Positions 1-5,866 of a stretch of DNA of 5,866 nt are shown here, piece by piece. The stretch is from NCBI GenBank assembly GCA_030447145.1, contig JAUJLY010000211.1, positions 1 to 5,866 on the forward strand, in the 5' to 3' direction. Source of the stretch: Thermomicrobiales bacterium (GTDB lineage: Bacteria > Chloroflexota > Chloroflexia > Thermomicrobiales > UBA6265). The notes beneath the pieces are model-generated. The model did not search any database, was not told where the DNA came from, and worked only from the letters and a program-made list of their open reading frames with translations. A program made the position numbers and the translations under genes. Position 1 is the first letter of the stretch. Each line of letters opens with the position of its first letter.

Positions 1-356
1 GCCAGCGTCGTCGCAACCTGTTCATCGCCTTTGTCGGCATCACGCTCGTCTTCATTTACACCACCCTCACCAACATCATTGAGCGACCGGACGGAATCAG
101 GATTGCCGCCTTCTTCATTCTCTTCAAAACGCGTGGACCCGCAGGCAGAACTGAAGCGTCTACCCCTCCGACTGAGAACTGGGTAGTTCCAGCAGTCATC
201 GACGAGGCGTCTCAGCACATACCAACCACTGCACAGATCTCAACGCATGTCTTGAAACGACCTCAAACACAGCAGCCTCCTGCGGAACTGGCCACCATGG
301 GAAGCCCATTCAGGTGTCTCAGAACCTTGGGTTCTGAGACACGCCACGACGAATGA
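1..356 (+). CDS. 3' end of an APC-type amino-acid permease gene, probably disrupted
   Basis: The 5' part lies outside the window. Reading from base 3, the first 40 or so codons give a basic RRRN stretch, a hydrophobic helix (LFIAFVGITLVFIYTTL) and then NIIERPDGIRIAAFFIL. The pattern N-I-x-E-R-P-D-G-I-x-I-A-x-F-F-I is familiar to me from the C-terminal region of APC-family permeases, integral membrane transporters of amino acids; this is recalled, not searched. In those proteins another hydrophobic stretch and an S-R-V...E-L-R tail normally follow. Here the frame changes character at about base 123 into a hydrophilic, proline- and threonine-rich sequence that runs through a palindrome to TGA at 354-356. 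The +1 frame from 124 reads SKRVDPQAELKRL and stops at 184-186, which vaguely resembles the missing tail. I infer a deletion plus frameshift, so the 3' end is likely a pseudogene. The family call is moderately sure, the disruption less so. Confidence 0.5.
   Translation, partial: QRRRNLFIAFVGITLVFIYTTLTNIIERPDGIRIAAFFILFKTRGPAGRTEASTPPTENWVVPAVIDEASQHIPTTAQISTHVLKRPQTQQPPAELATMGSPFRCLRTLGSETRHDE
314..342. repeat. Perfect 13-bp inverted repeat with 3-nt loop
   Basis: GTGTCTCAGAACC (314-326), TTG (327-329) and GGTTCTGAGACAC (330-342) form an exact palindrome that ends sharply on both sides. No T-run follows on either strand, so it is not a classical intrinsic terminator. It sits at the end of the decayed permease frame. 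It could be the abutted ends of a lost insertion sequence, a REP/MITE-type element, or an operator. Neither arm recurs elsewhere in the window. Confidence 0.85.
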
Positions 357-417
357 CTTACGTCCTCTCGCCTAGTAAGGTGAGGTCCCGGAGTGGTCCA
401 CAGATGAAATGTCAGAC

Positions 418-459
418 TTGACACGTATACCGAGCAGGATTGGTCTCGCCGCATATGAT
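418..459 (+). promoter_or_regulatory. Candidate promoter elements for the cyclase-regulator gene
   Basis: TTGACA at 418-423 is an exact sigma-70 -35 hexamer, and TATGAT at 454-459 matches the -10 consensus at five of six bases. They are 30 bases apart, too far to serve as one promoter. At 17 bases from TTGACA the sequence is only TGGTCT (441-446). TATGAT lacks a good -35 at the right distance (around 431-436) and has no TG extension. Either could be half of a weak promoter, so this is a candidate only. Confidence 0.3.
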
Positions 460-484
460 GTAGCACCCGCGATGCTACTATGCG
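450..484. promoter_or_regulatory. Bulged inverted repeat upstream of the cyclase gene
   Basis: CGCATA (450-455) pairs with TATGCG (479-484), and GTAGCA (460-465) pairs with TGCTAC (473-478). This gives 12 base pairs around a 7-base loop (CCCGCGA), with TGAT (456-459) bulged on the left. The structure overlaps the TATGAT box and lies about 50 bases before the start codon. It could be an operator or a 5' leader hairpin. No T-run follows, so it is not an evident terminator. Confidence 0.5.
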
Positions 485-519
485 ATCAGAACTTCCACGT
501 CCTATAGCAAGACACCATC

Positions 520-528
520 GGGACAAGG
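520..528 (+). promoter_or_regulatory. Weak ribosome binding site for the gene starting at 532
   Basis: GGGACAAGG precedes ATG 532. GGGA (520-523) is 8 bases from the start and AAGG (525-528) only 3 bases, so the Shine-Dalgarno match is modest. The start is supported mainly by the protein: the cyclase signature FTDIEGST begins at residue 13, the normal distance from the N-terminus for this architecture. Confidence 0.4.
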
Positions 529-531
529 CGC

Positions 532-3468
532 ATGACCGACCTGCCGAGCGGGATTGTCACGTTCCTCTTTACCGACATCGAGGGCAGCACCCGGCTATGG
601 GAGCGGGATGCCAGCGCGATGTGGGCGGCAACCGCGCGGCATAACGCGATTCTTAGCGACGTCATTGCCCAGCATCGCGGTCATCATTTCAAGACCATTG
701 GCGACGCGTATCTCGCGGCCTTCGCACACCCGGCTGATGCGGTCGCCGCCGCCGTCACCGGACAGCGCGCGTTGGCAGCCGAGCCGTGGACCGAGACCGG
801 ACCGATTCGCGTTCGGATGGCCATCCATCGTGGGGAAGCCACACCGGTCGGTGGTGACTATGTGGTGGCTCCCTGCCTGAACCGTCTGGCCCGGCTTCTG
901 GCAGTCGGTCACGGGGCGCAGGTCCTGCTCAGTGACGCCGTACGAAGAGAGGCCGAGGCACAGCTGCCCAGTCGTGTCACCCTTCGTGATCTTGGCCGAC
1001 ACCGGCTCCGGGACCTCCTCGAACCGGAACAGGTCACGCAACTGGTGGTCGAGGGCCTCCCTGACACCTTTCCGCCGCTGAAAAGCCTGGAGCGTCATCC
1101 GACCAACCTGCCGATTCAGCCGAATCCCCTTATAGGTCGCGAAACCCACTTGGAGCAACTCAAGACTCTCCTCGGAAGAGATGATGTCCACCTCGTGACG
1201 TTGACCGGCGTCGGCGGGACCGGCAAGACCCGGCTCGCACTGCAGGTCGCGGCAGACCTTCTGGAAGCATTCGACGACGGCGCATTCGTTGTCGATCTCG
1301 CGCCGCTGGATCAGGCGCCGCTGGTGCTCCCGACCATTGCCGCGACGATCGGGGTGAGGGAGACGGGGGGCTACTCACTTCGCGACGCCCTGGTACAGTA
1401 CCTTGCCCAGAAACGACTCCTGCTCGTACTCGATAACTTTGAGCATCTCCTGGATGCCGCACCGATCGTCGCTGACTTGTTGAGGACCTGCGATGGGATC
1501 AAGGGGCTGGCCACGAGCCGCGCACCATTGCGCCTGCGCGGTGAGCATGAGTATGCGGTATCACCACTGGCCGTTCCGGACCCGGCTCGTCTGCCTTCAG
1601 TTGAGGAGTTGGCTGCCGTTGACGCGGTCGTTCTGTTCGTGCAGCGGGCAACGATGATGCGGCCGGAATTCGTCCTGACTCGTGACAATGCATCATCCGT
1701 CGCGGCGATCTGTGCGCGTTTGGACGGACTGCCATTGGCAATCGAGTTGGCTGCGGCCCGGATCCGGATGCTGGAGCCAGAAGCATTGCTGAAGCGTCTG
1801 GATCGCCGGCTGAAGGTGCTGACGGGTGGAGCGCGCGACCTGCCCAGCCGCCAGCAAACGCTTCGTGCCACCATCGCGTGGAGTCACGATCTGCTGGCCG
1901 CCGATGAACAGACCCTGTTTCGCCGGCTCTCCGTGTTCGCAGGCAGTGGATCGATCGAGGCGGCCGAGGTTGTGACGAGTGTCGCTGGGGGTCTGGACAC
2001 GGACGTCCTCGACGGGCTCGAGATCCTCGTCAATCAAAGCCTGCTCCGTCGCTCGGTTGGTGCGGATAACGAGTTGCGGTTCACCTTTCTGGAAACTTTG
2101 CGAGAGTTTGGTCTGGAACGGCTTGCAGAGGCAGGGGAAGAGGATTTGCTGCGGCAAGCCCATGCGGCATGGTGTGGAGACTTCGTCACGGGCGCCGACG
2201 CGGCGCTGCGGGGTCCGGACCAGGTGACCTGGCTGCATCGACTCGATGCCGACCATGACAACTTCCGCTCTGCCCTGGGATGGGCCGTTGCAAACGGCGA
2301 TGACGAACTACCTCTTCGGTTGGTCAGAGGATTGTGGCCCTTCTGGCATATCCGTGGCCATCTGGAGGAGGGCATTCGTTGGGTCGAGACAGCGCTCAAA
2401 CTTGGTGACCAGTCGGTGGCGGAAGACCGGCTCTGGGCGCAGATCGGTGCCGGGACGCTGCGCTTCGCGCGGGGTGAGTATCGTGGTGCTGAACACTGGT
2501 TTCAACGGGCTAATGCCATCGCCGAGATGCTTGACCAGCCAGGAGTGACCGCGATGGTGCTCAACAACCAGGGCGCGGTCGCCCATGCGCAGGGCAACCT
2601 CGACATCGCGGACCGCCGTTACGAGGAGAGCCTGGAGTTTGCCAAAAAGAGTGGGGAACAGCGCCGTTATGCAACGGCGCTGCTCAACCTTGGCGCGATC
2701 GCACATTACCGCGGTGAGGAAGCCACCGCAGTCGCTCGGTATGAGGAGAGCCTAGGTATCTTCCGAACCCTTGGGGACACCGCTGGGTCCATGGATGTGC
2801 TCTCGAATCTCGTCGCGATCATGGCGCCGGTACCCGATCAAGTGAAACATGCTCAGCGACTAGGTGAAGAAGCGTTATCGCTGGCGCATGAACTCGGCAC
2901 GGTGCAAGGAGAAGCCTTCATCCTCGCCTGTCTTGGCTTCGCCGCCGAAACGGCGGGTGAGCCGGTCCGTGCCAGGGACCTGCATGAGCAGAGCCTCAAG
3001 CGGTATCGCCAGATAGGAGACCAAGATGGGATCGCACGTGCCCTCGGCAATCTCGGCGCCGTGGCCCTGGATAACGGCGAGGTGGAGCAATCCATTGCCT
3101 TGTGCACGGAGAGCGTCGATCTCTACATGGAGCTCGGGGATCCCGATGGGGTTGCTTATGCTGTGGAAACGTTGGCCTCCGTGGCATTGGAGACGGGAAA
3201 GCGAGAAACGGCGGCGCGTTGGCTTGGGGCGGTAGACGGACTGCGGGAGGCTGCTGGATCAGCTGCTCCCGCCGAATCGCGCACGCGTCGTGAGCGATTA
3301 GTTGCCCGTCTTCACCAGGCTCTTTCGGGCGGGTCACTGTCCGCCGAGCTTGCTGGGGGGCGTGAGATGACCTTGGACGAGCTGCGAGATGAGATCCAGC
3401 TTGTGTGCGCTTCCCGCGACAATCGGTTGATCCGAGAACATAATGAGATCACGACGACGCGCCAGTGA
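532..3468 (+). CDS. Class III nucleotidyl cyclase / STAND NTPase / TPR regulatory protein
   Basis: A 978-residue, probably cytoplasmic multidomain signalling protein. Residues 6-175 are a class III adenylate/guanylate cyclase domain: metal aspartates D15 (in FTDIEGST) and D58 (in KTIGDAYLAAF), substrate lysine K54, and transition-state residues N117 and R121 in LNRLARL. The candidate second substrate residue, D109, is one position further from N117 than in most relatives. Residues 198-410 form an NB-ARC-like STAND ATPase: Walker A GVGGTGKT (226-233), Walker B LLLVLDNFEHL (296-306, D301), TSR (328-330) and GLPLA (399-403). A winged-helix-like and helical region follows to about 590. About seven TPR units follow, starting near residues 634, 674, 714, 754, 794, 834 and 874. 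The order resembles mycobacterial Rv0386/Rv1358-type proteins, but no C-terminal LuxR helix-turn-helix is present. The family's role is ATP-dependent switching with partner binding by TPRs; the ligand and target are unknown. It ends at TGA, 18 bases before the next gene, suggesting an operon. Confidence 0.92.
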   Translation: MTDLPSGIVTFLFTDIEGSTRLWERDASAMWAATARHNAILSDVIAQHRGHHFKTIGDAYLAAFAHPADAVAAAVTGQRALAAEPWTETGPIRVRMAIHRGEATPVGGDYVVAPCLNRLARLLAVGHGAQVLLSDAVRREAEAQLPSRVTLRDLGRHRLRDLLEPEQVTQLVVEGLPDTFPPLKSLERHPTNLPIQPNPLIGRETHLEQLKTLLGRDDVHLVTLTGVGGTGKTRLALQVAADLLEAFDDGAFVVDLAPLDQAPLVLPTIAATIGVRETGGYSLRDALVQYLAQKRLLLVLDNFEHLLDAAPIVADLLRTCDGIKGLATSRAPLRLRGEHEYAVSPLAVPDPARLPSVEELAAVDAVVLFVQRATMMRPEFVLTRDNASSVAAICARLDGLPLAIELAAARIRMLEPEALLKRLDRRLKVLTGGARDLPSRQQTLRATIAWSHDLLAADEQTLFRRLSVFAGSGSIEAAEVVTSVAGGLDTDVLDGLEILVNQSLLRRSVGADNELRFTFLETLREFGLERLAEAGEEDLLRQAHAAWCGDFVTGADAALRGPDQVTWLHRLDADHDNFRSALGWAVANGDDELPLRLVRGLWPFWHIRGHLEEGIRWVETALKLGDQSVAEDRLWAQIGAGTLRFARGEYRGAEHWFQRANAIAEMLDQPGVTAMVLNNQGAVAHAQGNLDIADRRYEESLEFAKKSGEQRRYATALLNLGAIAHYRGEEATAVARYEESLGIFRTLGDTAGSMDVLSNLVAIMAPVPDQVKHAQRLGEEALSLAHELGTVQGEAFILACLGFAAETAGEPVRARDLHEQSLKRYRQIGDQDGIARALGNLGAVALDNGEVEQSIALCTESVDLYMELGDPDGVAYAVETLASVALETGKRETAARWLGAVDGLREAAGSAAPAESRTRRERLVARLHQALSGGSLSAELAGGREMTLDELRDEIQLVCASRDNRLIREHNEITTTRQ

Positions 3469-3475
3469 ATGACTA

Positions 3476-3480
3476 GGGAG
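3476..3480 (+). promoter_or_regulatory. Ribosome binding site deciding the start at ATG 3487
   Basis: GGGAG lies 6 bases before ATG 3487, good Shine-Dalgarno placement. It favours this start over the in-frame ATG at 3469, which directly follows the upstream stop codon. Residues after 3487 form a clean signal peptide, which agrees. Confidence 0.65.
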
Positions 3481-3645
3481 AGAACTATGTTCCGTTCTAC
3501 TGCGCTCGTGCACCTCCTTGTCACGGTGCTCATGTGTCTGCCCTCTCTGATGCCCGTGTTCTCGGGTCGCGCTGCCTCCACCCAAGTCCTTGATGGAGGA
3601 GACGAGGGGATCTACCAGAGCCCCTCGTACGGCTATCTGCTTCGC

Positions 3646-3648
3646 TGA
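3646..3648 (+). other. In-frame TGA at a predicted tryptophan position
   Basis: CGC-TGA-GAC-CCA: one base change from TGG would restore L-L-R-W-D-P-E-N-W and a continuous 498-codon frame. The base after the stop is G. TGG is used freely for Trp in all genes here, and TGA ends both the upstream gene and the MoeB-type gene, so TGA works as a normal stop in this genome. Confidence 0.85.
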
Positions 3649-3699
3649 GACCCAGAGAACTGGCAAGCGACAGAGGAGTCTACGGACGATGGGGTTGAT

Positions 3700-4983
3700 T
3701 TGCTCACGCTGGAAAGTGACGTCACGATCGTCACCTTTGCCGCCCATGACGCATTTGAAGGAGACCCCAAGCGATGCTTGAGTGATGCGTCTGAACGGTT
3801 GCGGGAGCAAGACTTCCATTCGCTTGAGCCAGCGGTGTACGAGGAGGATGGGACAAGCGCCGAGGAGTACGGGGCCGGGCATGCCTATGCCGCGTTCCTG
3901 ATCGTTCCGGACACGGGTCAGCGCAGAACCGAGTACGTCATCCAGATCGAATGCCGAACGCTGATCCAGGATGCGGCCGTGCTGGAAATCACCTCCGTTA
4001 TCTCCAGTGAGGATTATGCCAATGGTGCGGATGACGGGATGTACCTCATCGACAACACCTCCTTGCCGAGGGGTGCATATGTCACAAGCCCTGATGAATT
4101 ACGTCCTGTTAGGACAGAGCGCACGTACGTGGACTCCGACGCCGACGTGATGCTGGACATCAGTGTCCCCAGCTACGATGACGATTTCACCGACGTCACA
4201 TTGCCCCTTCCCGATCAAGGGACACGTTGGGTCTCGGTTGAGGTGGAGATCCACAATACCGGTGGAGCCGAAGTGGAGATCGACGTCAACACGATCTCGG
4301 TCGCAGATCAGTTTGGTGTGGTTGCCTATCCCGCGTACTACGAATGGTCAGAAGCGACGGGCAACGGGGATGAACCGAGACAAAGCCTCGTGCCCGGTGA
4401 CGCGGTGGCCATGACGCTCGTCTACGAGATGGTCACCGACGCGGAGGTGGTAACGGTTACGTGCGGGTGCGGTCCTGATCCGGACATCCCGATCGAGATC
4501 GCCCGGCTCCAGCCAGACCCCAATGGTGTCTTCCCCCCACCGCCGATGCATGGCTGCAATGATCTGGGCTGGGACAGGCCGAGCATCATTGTGGACCCGT
4601 CCGGCCGGGAGGTGGCGACCATGACGGGGACCTTGTGGAGGAGTGATCACCGGTTTGAGTTCCTTGTTGCCATCGAGAACAGTGGCGAGGAGCGGATGAC
4701 GATCGACTCGCGTGACTTTGTGCTGGTCGCCAACGAGACCACATCCTATCGTGTCGAAGATGTCACGTGGGACTTGAGTTCGGACGATGACGTGAGGAAC
4801 CGGTTGGCCGTCGGTGATCTCACGCTTGCCCTGCTGTCATTCGACATCGATGAGACAACATCGTTCAGTACGCAACTCTATTTTCGCGGCCCACAGGACG
4901 ACCAACGCCATGCAGTCGCCTCCAACTGTATTGGTTGCGGCTGTGGGGGTGGGGGCCGACCGAAGATCCGGGTCGGCCAGTAG
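3700..4983 (+). CDS. Uninterrupted downstream part of the secreted-protein gene (possible TTG restart)
   Basis: Downstream of the TGA the frame stays open and protein-like to 4983. If anything is made without readthrough, the earliest candidate restart is TTG 3700, with GGGG at 3691-3694 as a poor ribosome binding site, giving 427 residues. Such a product would lack the signal peptide and the beginning of the N-terminal module, so it would stay in the cytoplasm and probably misfold where disulfides are needed. I regard this as the coding remainder of the larger gene at 3487-4983 rather than an independent gene; an automated annotation would likely call it as a hypothetical protein. Confidence 0.45.
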   Translation: MLTLESDVTIVTFAAHDAFEGDPKRCLSDASERLREQDFHSLEPAVYEEDGTSAEEYGAGHAYAAFLIVPDTGQRRTEYVIQIECRTLIQDAAVLEITSVISSEDYANGADDGMYLIDNTSLPRGAYVTSPDELRPVRTERTYVDSDADVMLDISVPSYDDDFTDVTLPLPDQGTRWVSVEVEIHNTGGAEVEIDVNTISVADQFGVVAYPAYYEWSEATGNGDEPRQSLVPGDAVAMTLVYEMVTDAEVVTVTCGCGPDPDIPIEIARLQPDPNGVFPPPPMHGCNDLGWDRPSIIVDPSGREVATMTGTLWRSDHRFEFLVAIENSGEERMTIDSRDFVLVANETTSYRVEDVTWDLSSDDDVRNRLAVGDLTLALLSFDIDETTSFSTQLYFRGPQDDQRHAVASNCIGCGCGGGGRPKIRVGQ

Positions 4984-5129
4984 TGAGACATGCCGCCTTG
5001 GCATGCCAGTGAGGCCGGTGGCCATCATTCGTCCGAGTTCCTTCGAACTAGGCGAAATGGCATCAGACATCTGTTCAACTGATCAACATGGGTGTGTGCA
5101 ATTGGCGCGATTCAACCGGGAACCGCAAC
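4984..5129. other. Convergent intergenic region with small hairpins
   Basis: These 146 bases separate two genes that point at each other. CATGCC (4989-4994) and GGCATG (5000-5005) form a 6-bp stem with loop GCCTT. GGCC (5013-5016) and GGCC (5020-5023) form a 4-bp stem. AGTTC (5036-5040) and GAACT (5045-5049) form a 5-bp stem with loop CTTC. None is followed by a convincing T-run, so they are at best weak bidirectional termination signals. No gene is seen here. Confidence 0.4.
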
Positions 5130-5866
5130 TCACCCCGAGCCTGCCGCCGCCAGCGCCGGTATCGCGCAGGAAAGATCCGTGTACTCGATGGCATCGATCG
5201 AGTCCGGGCGCCCGGGCCCGCACATAGGGCAGTGAGGATCCTTGCTCAACTTCAGCGTCCGGAACGTCATCCCCAGCGCGTCGTACATCAGCAGCCGCCC
5301 GACCAGCGGCTCCCCAATCCCGAGCACCAGCTTGACGACCTCTGTCGCCTGGATCATCCCGATCGTCCCGGGCAGCACGCCAAGCACGCCCGCCTCGGCG
5401 CAGCTCGGCGCCAATTCTGGTGGCGGAGGCTCCGGGAACAGGCAGCGGTAGCACGGCCCGGTTTCCACACGGGGGTCGAACGTCGTCGCTTGCCCCTCGA
5501 ACCGGAAGATGCTGCCGTGCGAATAGGGCTTCTTGAGCAGGACGCAGACATCGTTGACGAGGTACCGCGTCGCGAAGTTGTCGGAACCGTCCAGCACCAG
5601 ATCGTAGCGCTCGATCAGCTCCCGCGCGTTGTCCTTTGCCAGGCGCACCGGGTGCAGCTCCACGGTCACGTCGGGATTGAGCGCCGCGATCGCGTCCCGC
5701 GCGGATTCGACCTTCGGCTGGCCGAGCCTGTCCGTGGTGTGGATGATCTGTCGCTGGAGGTTGCTGTCGTCGACGTCGTCGCCGTCGACGATCCCGAGCG
5801 TGCCCACGCCTGCCGCCGCCAGGTAGAGCGCCGCGGGAGAGCCAAGACCGCCCGCGCCGATCAGCA
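5130..5866 (-). CDS. moeB: MoeB/ThiF/HesA-type E1-like adenylyltransferase, 3' part
   Basis: The start lies beyond the right edge; 244 codons before the TGA at 5132-5130 are visible. The family activates the C-terminal Gly-Gly of a small sulfur-carrier protein (MoaD, ThiS or similar) by ATP-dependent adenylation in the cytoplasm, for molybdopterin, thiamine or related sulfur transfer. Counting from the first full codon: nucleotide-binding GAGGLGSP (3-10), the DGDDVDDSNLQRQIIH stretch (27-42) with its family arginine, DGSDNFATR (92-100), Zn-binding CYRC (138-141) and CPMC (212-215), and the conserved cysteine in SCAEAGVLG (C155), equivalent to the ThiF thiol-transfer cysteine. The protein ends about 30 residues after the second Cys pair, so it lacks the C-terminal rhodanese domain of MoeZ-type fusions and resembles plain MoeB. 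MoeB versus ThiF cannot be settled without the neighbouring genes. It is convergent with the secreted-protein gene. Confidence 0.88.
   Translation of the reverse strand, partial: LIGAGGLGSPAALYLAAAGVGTLGIVDGDDVDDSNLQRQIIHTTDRLGQPKVESARDAIAALNPDVTVELHPVRLAKDNARELIERYDLVLDGSDNFATRYLVNDVCVLLKKPYSHGSIFRFEGQATTFDPRVETGPCYRCLFPEPPPPELAPSCAEAGVLGVLPGTIGMIQATEVVKLVLGIGEPLVGRLLMYDALGMTFRTLKLSKDPHCPMCGPGRPDSIDAIEYTDLSCAIPALAAAGSG

Larger units (their letters stand above)
3487..4983 (+). pseudogene. Secreted protein with two DUF4352-like modules, interrupted by in-frame TGA
   Basis: From ATG 3487 one frame of 498 codons reaches TAG 4981-4983 (followed by TGA), broken only by TGA at codon 54 (3646-3648). 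Residues 1-31 form a Sec signal peptide: R3, a hydrophobic core from A6 to F25, and a plausible A-A-S cleavage site at 29-31. C17 is not in a lipobox. An N-terminal module (about 43-190) opens SPSYGYLLR, then the TGA, then DPENW. The Y-G-Y-x-L-x-W-D-x-x-x-W pattern I recall from secreted Thermomicrobia-like proteins would put Trp at the TGA. C97 and C156 could form a disulfide. Residues 236-328 resemble DUF4352, an Ig-like secreted fold (RWVSVEVEIHNTG and later VPGDAVAM); residues 384-475 look like a second copy (FEFLVAIENSGEE and later LAVGDLTL). CGCG motifs follow at 326-329 and 484-487, the last in a Gly-rich tail. The function is unknown. A nonsense mutation is likeliest; sequencing error or readthrough are alternatives. 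Confidence 0.7.

Noticed and set aside
263..526. Minus-strand reading frame of 87 codons upstream of the cyclase gene
   Set aside because: It has no recognisable domain, spans the palindrome and the promoter-like region, and its composition is unlike a protein.
3262..3468. Possible C-terminal LuxR helix-turn-helix in the cyclase protein
   Set aside because: The tail (AGGREMTLDELRDE and beyond) looks like the usual short end after TPRs in this architecture; no helix-turn-helix signature is present.
3526..3537. Lipoprotein signal at V-L-M-C (residues 14-17)
   Set aside because: The -1 residue is Met and the Cys lies inside the hydrophobic core, unlike a lipobox.
3646..3648. Selenocysteine at the in-frame TGA
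   Set aside because: The surrounding pattern predicts Trp rather than Cys, and no evident SECIS-like hairpin is seen directly after the codon.
595..3882. Several open frames of 100-200 codons opposite or within the cyclase gene (for example 595-1191, 1371-1874, 1693-2256 and 3334-3882 on the minus strand)
   Set aside because: They are antisense or shifted readings of a GC-rich gene with clear domains; their translations are low-complexity and Arg/Pro/Ser-rich.
4989..5005. Intrinsic terminator after the secreted-protein gene
   Set aside because: The stem is only 6 bp and no T-rich run follows on either strand.
4814..5227. Plus-strand frame of 137 codons across the convergent junction
   Set aside because: It overlaps the ends of two well-supported genes in other frames and shows no domain.
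532..5866. Alternative genetic code with TGA as Trp
   Set aside because: TGG encodes Trp throughout, the genome is GC-rich, and both the cyclase gene and the MoeB-type gene end at TGA where their proteins should end.

Overview
The window is GC-rich bacterial DNA. A cyclase/NTPase/TPR regulator and a MoeB-type E1-like enzyme with a PEPPPPELAPSCAEAGVLG-like core suggest a Chloroflexota (Thermomicrobia-like) or actinobacterial genome. This placement is an inference from protein style only. No rRNA, tRNA, CRISPR array, phage gene or transposase gene is visible.

Layout. Positions 1-356 hold the last membrane segment of an APC-type amino-acid permease. Its expected C-terminus appears to be lost through a deletion or frame change. 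The region ends in a perfect 13-bp palindrome (314-342). Positions 357-531 are a regulatory intergenic region with a consensus TTGACA, a TATGAT box and a bulged hairpin. Positions 532-3468 (+) encode a 978-residue protein: a class III nucleotidyl cyclase domain, a STAND/NB-ARC-like NTPase, and about seven TPR repeats. It has no DNA-binding domain. Eighteen bases later, with a good ribosome binding site, a gene for a secreted protein starts at 3487 and runs in one frame to 4983, except for an in-frame TGA at 3646-3648. That TGA lies where the local sequence pattern predicts tryptophan. The protein has an N-terminal module and two DUF4352-like beta modules, each followed by a Cys-Gly-Cys-Gly motif. 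Positions 4984-5129 are a convergent intergenic region with small hairpins. Positions 5130-5866 (-) are the 3' part of a MoeB/ThiF/HesA-type adenylyltransferase that runs off the right edge.

How the genes relate. The cyclase regulator and the secreted-protein gene are probably co-transcribed. The reasons are the same strand, the short gap and the lack of a terminator between them. They may form a regulator/envelope-protein pair, but no shared function can be proved from the sequence. The MoeB-type gene is transcribed toward them and belongs to sulfur-carrier activation (molybdopterin, thiamine or similar), with no evident functional link.

The most notable points are the TGA inside the otherwise intact secreted-protein frame, the fact that both + strand genes share one frame interrupted only by two TGA codons, and the two palindromic structures upstream of the cyclase gene.
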